Source: a virus. Taken from it: a stretch of 25,123 nt of DNA. The stretch is from IMG/VR virus record IMGVR_UViG_3300031952_000007, positions 78,504 through 103,626 of that record. One strand, 5' to 3'. The notes beneath the pieces were generated by a model that ran no database searches, was not told the origin of the DNA, and was given only the letters and a program-made list of their open reading frames with translations. The translations under genes and the position numbers were made by a program. Shown piece after piece: positions 1-9,000 of this stretch (the first letter of the stretch is position 1; each line of letters begins with the position of its first letter).

Positions 1-3000
1 AATGAATATAAATCTAATTTAATTCAGAAATGGAAAGATTCTCACAATGGGGAAGATCCAATTGGAAAAGATCTTGATAAAATAAATAGAGATACAGAAT
101 CAGTAGGTAAAGCATCATTCTTTGGAAACTTAGCTCTTCTTGGTATTACAGAATACGTACAATTGCCAAAACTTTTAGGATCAAATTATTCAGCTAGTAA
201 ACAAGCTGCAAATAGTCTTTTAGGAAAAGCTGATGATGTTCTATTAAAGGATGGTAAATATATTGCTAAAGAAGCTACAACTAGATTTGGTAAAGTATAT
301 GATAGGGCAAAAGGTATTGGTAAATATGCATTTAATCCAATGGAAGCTCTTCAAGAAGGTTTACAAACTACATTACAAGTTGGGGTGCAAAACTATTATA
401 ATAAAGCATACCAAACAGGAGATGCAGATGCATGGACTGATGGATTTTTACATGGGTTATATGGAGAAGATGAATCAGGAAAAGGTGTTGGTGTATTAAA
501 TTCTAAAGAAGGTGCTGAAAGTATTTTACTTGGTGGTATCACTGGAGGATTAATGTCAGCTAAAGGTAATTATCAAGAAGCAAAAGCTACTAAGAGTAAT
601 ACAAAACTTTTCTTAAATCAACTTAATGGTGCACCATCATTTAAACAAGCTTTCCAAGAAAGACTTGGTGCTGCAAATAGAAATATTGTTTTACAACAAC
701 AGCAGCAAGATGCTGTAATTCAAGGAGATAAATTAGAAGCAAAAGATCTTGATGCTGATATGATTTATAACTATCTAGCTCCTCGTATCAAATATGGTAG
801 ATTTGATATGGTGATGGAAGATATTAATGAATTAAAAAATGGAGGAATGACAGAACAAGGGCTTGCTGAATTAAAAGCACAAGGTCTTGCTAATGTTAAT
901 GACACTGTACAATCATATCAAGAAAGACTTATACAATTTGAGAATACAGCAAAAGATATTAGTCAATTATATAAATCTAACAATTTACGTTTCTCTGGAG
1001 AGATCCTTAGAGATGAACAAGGAGAACCTGTATTAGATGAGAAAGGTAACACCCAACGTAAATACTCTGCAGAAGTAATTGATAAAATGATTTATGCAGC
1101 AAGTAAAGTTGCTGATTATGATCGTCGTATTCCACAATTATCAGGTAACCTTTTAGCTAAAGGAATTGATGTACAAAGCGTTATTGATAGTGAATTAACT
1201 GATACAGCATCTACAGCACTTGGAGAACAACTGCAAGTGATTGATAATATGGATGATATCAATAAGGATGAGTTAAAACAAGAGCTAACTGATAGTGTTG
1301 AATTATCATTAAGAAGAAGACAATTCTTAAATGAATATTCTGATTTAAAAGGTAACCCTAAAAAATATACAACTTTTGATGATGGTGGTACAAAAGTAAA
1401 TGGTGATGGTAAGAAGTTTAGAACCACTCCTTCTGAACAACCAGAGAAAGGAAGTCCTAATTATTCTGCACAAAGTAGAATGCCATTCAAAGGAGATAAG
1501 AGAACATATGATGATCTTGTATCACAATATGGTGAGGGAGTACAAAATAAATATGATGTACTTCAAAAGATTATGAATTCTCCATATGCTACAACATTAG
1601 AGAAAGAACTAGCTGCTAAATTTTTAACATTTACAAACAGAGATGCTAAGATAGTTTTAGGGGATAGATCACTTCCAAACCCTGGAATTTCTACAACAGA
1701 TCTATCATCTCCTAATGCATCTGTTTCTCATATCAATTATGAATACAATGCTGATGATTATGAAGGGACAACACTTCCTTTAGAATATGTATTGTTACAT
1801 GAGATTGGACATGACCTTACAGTTTATGGACTTTCAGATAAATCAGATCCATTCTATAAAGAACTACAACCCTTGTTTGAATTTGTAAAAGATTATTTCA
1901 AAAATGATCCTAGCAAATATGATCCTAAAGGATTGTTAAAAGAAGGTGCAGAACACTATGCATTCAAGAACATTAAAGAATTTGCTACAGAGGCTTTATC
2001 AAATAGAGATTTCCAAAGGTATTTAAAAACTATTCCTTACAAGGGAACACAAAAAAGTGCATGGGATTCATTTGTAAGTAATTTAAAAACATTCTTTGGT
2101 AGGTTATTTGGTATTACACAAGACAGTGCATTAGAAGAAGCTGTTGCTATTATAACAAATAACGTAGATAGAATCTACAAGAATGAGGCTGCAGAAAATA
2201 AGAAGATAGATCAACAAGAAAGAGAAGCTAAAATTGCTGAAGAGAAACTTAGAAAGCTTGCTGAAGATTTAGAAAAACAACAAGCACAAATTGAAGGTAA
2301 CTCTGGTGATGTTGGTACAGGAGATAATCTTGTAGATGAGGCAGCTCTTCCTAAAGAAGATAAGAAGAAGGCAACAGATGAAATGTTCATTGCTGGTAAA
2401 ACAGAATCTGAAGATTGGAATGACCCTACTAAATCAGAACCACACGTCAAACGTTCTAGAGTATTTTTAAATAAAGTTAAAGAGTTTGCTAATAGAAAAA
2501 ATCTAAGAGCAATTCTTGTAACTCCTAATAATGAAAAAGCATTAGGACTTGATGGTCTTACAAAACTATCATATGGTAAAAATGATATGTCTGGAGCAAC
2601 AGATGTAAATAGAGGATTTGTTGCACAGGTATTTGTAGAATATGTAAATGGTAAGAGTTATTTTGTAAATGAAAAAGGTGAGCAGTTAGGAGAAGTTGGA
2701 ACACAAATTGATATTGATCAAGTGATCTTCCAAACAATGCCTACAACAGATATCACTGGTAAAGATCAAGATAAAAAAACTTATAATTTATTCAGAGCTG
2801 GTGAAGAATCTCAAGCAAAGTTAAAAGCTGCTGCTTGGTTAAAGTTTAGAGAAAAACTATTTGAAAATAAAGGAGCAACATTTACAGCCTATCCATTTAT
2901 TGTATCAAGAGGACTAGCTATTGAAAATCCTAAGATTAATGGTAAAAGTGAAACCAATCAAGTAGCAGGAGTATTAATTGATGCTAAGAATGAGGGTAGA

Positions 3001-6000
3001 ATCTTACGTACAAACCAAAACTTAATTCAAATCTCCACCACTGGAACTATAGAACACCAAGGAAAATTATTAAATGTTCCTAAGGGTAGACCTATGTTAC
3101 AGAACGGTGATACATTCCAATACATAAACAATAGAACTTTTACAAAGAAAGAAGCTCAAGCAATTTATGAAGTAATTAAAAGACTTGCAAAAACTGTTCA
3201 AGATACAGGAAAGATTGATACAACATATGCTGCGTTCTTACAAAATGTTTTATTCTATAGAGGTGGTAAGAGTGTTACAGGTAATCAAATAAGTGTAAGC
3301 ACAAAAGCAATGTCAATAATGCTGGGAGACAAATACTATCCTATCATTGATATTGAAAATCAAGAAGCTGCTATACTAGAACAACTATCAAAAACCTATC
3401 ATAATGTTAATAAGAAAACTATTGACACTAAACTTAATGAGAAGTTTTTAGAATTTTATATAAATGATAAAGGCGAGTTTACAGAAAATGAATGGGACAA
3501 TTACCAATCATATCTTCTTTCTTCCACCTATCCTAATGGTAGTAAGCGTTCTGCTGAGAACACTCCATTAACCACATCTGCTGCAGCTCCTACAACTGCA
3601 CTACCTTATTCATTTAAGCAGAAGTATGCTACACTACAAAATTTAGAATTAGCTGTACAATCGGTTCCTGTGGCCCCTGTAGCAGCTCCTGTAGCTCCTA
3701 CAGCACCAACTGTTCCAACTATTGGTGGATTTGTTGTTGATGGTAAAACAGAAAACACATTTAATTTTGAAAAACCTGCAGCTGACCCTATTGGTAATAT
3801 CCAATTTACAGCATCTGTAGATAAAGATGGTAATGTTGTTGCAGAAGCTATCAGTGGTGATAGAACCAAAGAGATTGCTAAAGATGCTGCAAGAATTCAA
3901 TTGTATGTAGATGCTCTAACAAATGCTGGACAATACGAGCAAGGAATGACAGCTGAAGAAACATTTTTAAAGTTCCTTTCATTAAATCTTTCTGCACGTT
4001 TACAAGAAACTAAAAAGAATGAAGTAGCTGTTCCAGTTCCTGTAACTCAAGAACCTGAAGCTCCCACTCCTACACAAGAAGCTCCTACAGGACCTGTAAA
4101 TCTATCTGGAATTTCAGAACCAAGTGATGATGGTAGAAGAGTGGCTAAGGGTGAGAAAGAAGGAATGACAGATGCTGAACTTCAATTATTTAAAAAATGG
4201 CATGCTGAGAATGCTTCTAACATTCCTTATGAAGTATTGGAACAACTTGTTACAATGCATGATGGAGAAAAAGCATGGGGTGTATTTGAAGATGGTGTAG
4301 CTAAGTTTGTAAGAGGTGGATTGAGAGGTACGGAATATCATGAGATATTTCATGCTATCTATCAAGGATTTCTTTCTAAAGAAGAAATAGCAGCTCTTGA
4401 AGATGAGTTTAAAGCTAAGTCTGGAACATTTACAGATAGAGCTTCTGGTAGAAAGATTGAATATGCTAAAGCTACAGCTAAACAAATTGAAGAAAGAATT
4501 GCTGATGATTTCTCTGACTTCAGACTTGGTAAACTTCCAGCTAGATCATTGGGTGAGAAGATTGCAAGATTCTTTAAGAACATTGTAAACTTTGTTAAAA
4601 GCTTTATAGGAAAGCCTTCATTAAAGGATGAGTTATTTAAAGCTATTGATGCTGGTAAATATAAGAATGCTGTCCTATCTACATCTATTAAAAGTCAAGC
4701 TCCTGCGTACAGAGCAGTTGAAGGATTATCAGAACAAGAAACTCATGACTTTATTCAAGACATGACAGCTAGGGCTGGTGTTATTATATTTAAAGAAAAT
4801 GATATCTCAGCTATATACAACACTGAGAAGTTCATGAAAGGTAATGTCTTTGGTAAGATTAAAGAAATGTATACTGGAGAAGGTAGAATGAATGCATTGG
4901 GTGAGAAGAGATGGGAAGAGTTAGTTAGTAGAACTAAAGATTCTCTACGTACACTAGGTATTACATTTGCTGAAGGTGACAAGGCTGCACTGAATGATAT
5001 TGAAACAAACAAGAATGATTATGCAGCTGATGCATTTTCTGTAGATTGGAAAAAGTCTGCATCATTTGCTATGAAGTTTTCTATGGCTACACTTCCTGCA
5101 ACAGAAGCTACCAATCAAGAGAATGAAGAAGAACTAACTGCTCCAAAAAGAAAGCTTAGTGATAGTGGTGTTAATGGCGTTACATTGTTAGGATATAGTA
5201 GAGCATTTGGAACATTAATTGATAAGCTTGCAAATACAACAAAAGTTAGTAAGGCTATTGAGAAATTAATTAAGCTTGCTGAAACAGATAGTAACTATGT
5301 AAGAATGTTCCAACGTTTGGGTGGAGATTTTACATCAAAGAAAATTAAAAAGACAATCAACTTTTCTAATTTCAAAAGAGACAATTGGAGATTCTTTATT
5401 GAGTTTATGCAAACCACCACTAAGCAAAAGCCTGATGTACATGTTCAATATGTATCAGGAAATGAAGTGTTCATGGGTTCAGCTAATATAAATAAACTTA
5501 CAGATAATATTAAGAAGGATTGGATTGAGAATATTAAACAACTATCTAAAGTTAAAGATAGTCTCATCTCATTTGATTATATTAAAGGTGTATATAAAGT
5601 TGGTAAGCTTGGTGAAATATCTGTAAAGACTCCACAAGAGCAAGTTGATTTCTTAAATAAATTAGGAATTAAATTTACAATGGATTCTTACAACAGATTA
5701 AAAACTGAAGGAGCAGTTAACCAACAGAAAGAGTTTGGTAATGCTGTAAGTGCTATTCGTGAGTTCCTTCCTAAGGTTGGAGCAATCATGACATTTAGAA
5801 ATAAAGTTTTAAACATAAGTGGACAACTTGATACAATAGCTCGTTTGTTTGTTGCTACAGAAAATCCTATACAAGATTCTACCTATCGTAACATTGAAGA
5901 CAAACAAGTTAATGCTTATACAGAAAACAATGTACCATCATTGTTTGAGAATGAGTTTAACGAGGCTAAGACAATAGAAGAACTTCGTGTAGAAAGACCA

Positions 6001-9000
6001 GAACTTAATGATTTATTTTCTAAGCATAGTATTGTTCTTTCAAAAGGAGGAATGTTTTATGATAAGGAAGGTAATAAATTTAGAGATTTTAAAGTGGGTG
6101 CTATACAAGGAACTCGTATAGAAGATACTGATAAGGCAACTGTTACTAGTAGGTTAACTAAGGGTGATAGATTTACACAAGAGATTAATGAAAACCTTAC
6201 AGGTAATTATTACATATTGATTCCAGCAGATAGTTCTACAGAATGGATGATGAATATTGGTAATAATATTCAATTCAAAGATGTAGAGAGTGGAAGAGCT
6301 TGGAAGAAAATTAGCACTATATTCAAAGGATATTTATTTGATGATGTTGCTTTAGCATTAGATGGAGCTAATAGAACAAAGTTGAAAAGCATCAGCAATG
6401 AAAAATCTAAAGAACTTCGTTTCTTTAAAGATATTCTTTCTGAAAAGACCCTATCTGCAATTAACGAAATGATTGCTAACGGTACTTCTCAAGAAACAAT
6501 TGAGAAATACATAAATGAAAACATTGCTGATATAGATGCTTCTGTTAAAGAATTTATAGATGGTATTGTTGCTGAGACTAGAAAGATATTAGTTGATAAC
6601 AAACAAATTGTTTTAAATAAGAAAGAAGGATTCTCCTATCCTAGACTACTTGATACATTTGCAAAAGATGTAGAAGTAAATCTAGATAAGAATAAAATGT
6701 CTGATGCAGATGTAAATAATCTATTGACATTTGCTAGAGTGAATTATGTTATTGCTAATATAGAATACCATAAAATTCTATTTGGTGATCCTTATCAATT
6801 TAAAGTTGGTAAAGATGGTTCATTGGATGAAACTAAACGTGTTAAATCATTTCTTTCTGGTAGAAGAACTACATTTGATAGTCCTGAATATAATGATTTC
6901 TTAAACGAAGATTATAATAAAGTTAGTGCTGAAGATGATGCTATTGTTTTAGAACCCACTGATCCTGGTTATCATACACATAAGGCTTATGTAAACACTT
7001 TAACTTCAAGTGATGTAAATGTTCAAGGGAAGCTATTAGGGAAGACTAATGAGGCTGATGCTGCTTCATGGATCATGGATGGTACATATAGAGAGGTGTT
7101 ACTTAAAAATCACCAATGGAGTAATGATGCTGAAGCTTGGCATCAATATCAAATGTCTTACATGAGACAAACTCTTTCTAAGAAGGGAGGATATAAATAT
7201 ACCAATCCTAAATTAGAAGCACACGATAGGGAAACTCTTTCTAAGAAAGAACCTAAGTATGTATTGAATATATTGAAACCAATTGCCACTGGTAATAAAT
7301 ATGGTAAGAACAACTTTGATCAAGTGTTAGATAAGTTTTCTCAAATGCCTGTATACTATAGCATGGTGGAAGGAACAAATCTTGAAGCTCTTTATTTGAA
7401 AATGATAAAGGAAGGATTTGGATATGCTATTATGGAGAGTGGTAGAAAAGAAGGTGCTGAAGAATTACATTCTTTATATAACAAAAATGGTTCATTCAAC
7501 CAAGATGCTTTTAATAATAAAGTTCAAGTTCCTTGGAAAGCATATGGTATTCAGGTTGAAACTGCATATGAAGAAGGTAAAGAACAAACAAGGGGTTCTC
7601 AGGTCACTAAGGTGGGTAGTATGGATCTTTTTGATAATGGTGTAGCTAGTCCTGAAGCAGAAGAAGAGTACACTCGTAACACTGAGCTATTGGATAAATT
7701 ACATGCCAATGGTTATAAAACATTATTGAAGAGATTAGGAGTTGAAGATCTTGGAAATGCATTTAATATAGTTGACAGAGCTGCACTTGCCAAGACTTTA
7801 AAAACTGAAATGTTCAGAAGAGAACTTTCTGATAACATTAAAGATAGTATTCAGCTTGATGAGAATGGAGAATTTATTGTTCCATTTGAAGCATCCCCTG
7901 CTTACATACAGATAAAGAATATTCTATATTCAATAGTAGATAAATCTATTAGTTCTCCTCAAATGAGTGGTGGTGGTTATGTACAAGCTCCTGTAACAAT
8001 GTGGGAGAATGCAAAAGAAGGTAGGAAGATAGCTATTAAAACTGCAGAAGGATATAAAGAAATATCTAAAGCAGAGTTTGAAAATCTTACTGAAGAAGAA
8101 AAAGCAAAGGTTGTATTAACAGATGACACTCTTAAGTTCTACACTAAAGAAGAACCTTGGTGTGAAATCATGTTACCTCATTGGTTTAAAGATAAGATTA
8201 ATAAGAACAGATTTAAAACTGATGCAGAACTTATCAAATGGTTAAACAGTAGTGAGGAAGGTAAAAAGATTTTATCTGGAATTGGTTTCCGTATTCCTAC
8301 ACAGTCTCTTTCTTCTGCAGAAGTGTTCAAGGTGAAAGGATTTCTTCCTCAGGCTATGGGTAAAACTGTTATTGTTCCTTCTGAAATTACTAGTAAGGCT
8401 GGATCGGATTTTGATATTGATAAATTGAATCTCTACCTTAAATCAATATATATTGATAAGAATGGTGATATTCGTTTAGTTAATTATAAAGGATCAGAAG
8501 AATCTACAAGAGAGTTCTACAGTAGAGTATTTGATGAGAAGTTAGAAAAGAAAAAGATCACTAAAGCTGAAATGTTAGAAGCTGCACAGATTTTATCTTT
8601 TGATTTAGAAGATCCTAATAACTTAGTTGACAGATATTCTTGGTTATTAGATACTTTTGATACAGATAATATAGATGAGAATGTAAATACAATAATGGAA
8701 GAATTAGAGCAACTTGGTGATGTTAATTATCAAGCAGCTCTAAAAGAAAAGTTTGTAGATGATATGTACAGACGTTCATTAGAGAATGAATATTACGATT
8801 CTTTAAGCAAACTTATTTCTCTTCCTGAAAACTTTGAAAGACTTATTTCTCCAGTGGATGATGCAGGATTGAAAGGTCTTTCTGATAAATTAGATGAGTT
8901 GACAGGTAATGATGAGAGTCTTATTAAGAATAGGATTCTTAATCCAAACTACATGACTTCTCTTAGACATGCATTTGTAACTGCTAAGAAGTGGGTGGGT

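Noticed and set aside
163-165. TTG as the start codon of the first giant gene
   Set aside because: The same frame is open and coding-like back to base 1, so the true start lies before the window.
1116-1427. Minus-strand frames opposite the giant genes (e.g. 1116-1427, 3606-3869, 10972-11256)
   Set aside because: They lie entirely within strongly coding plus-strand genes, have low-complexity Ser/Phe/Cys-rich products, and lack conserved motifs; they are shadows.
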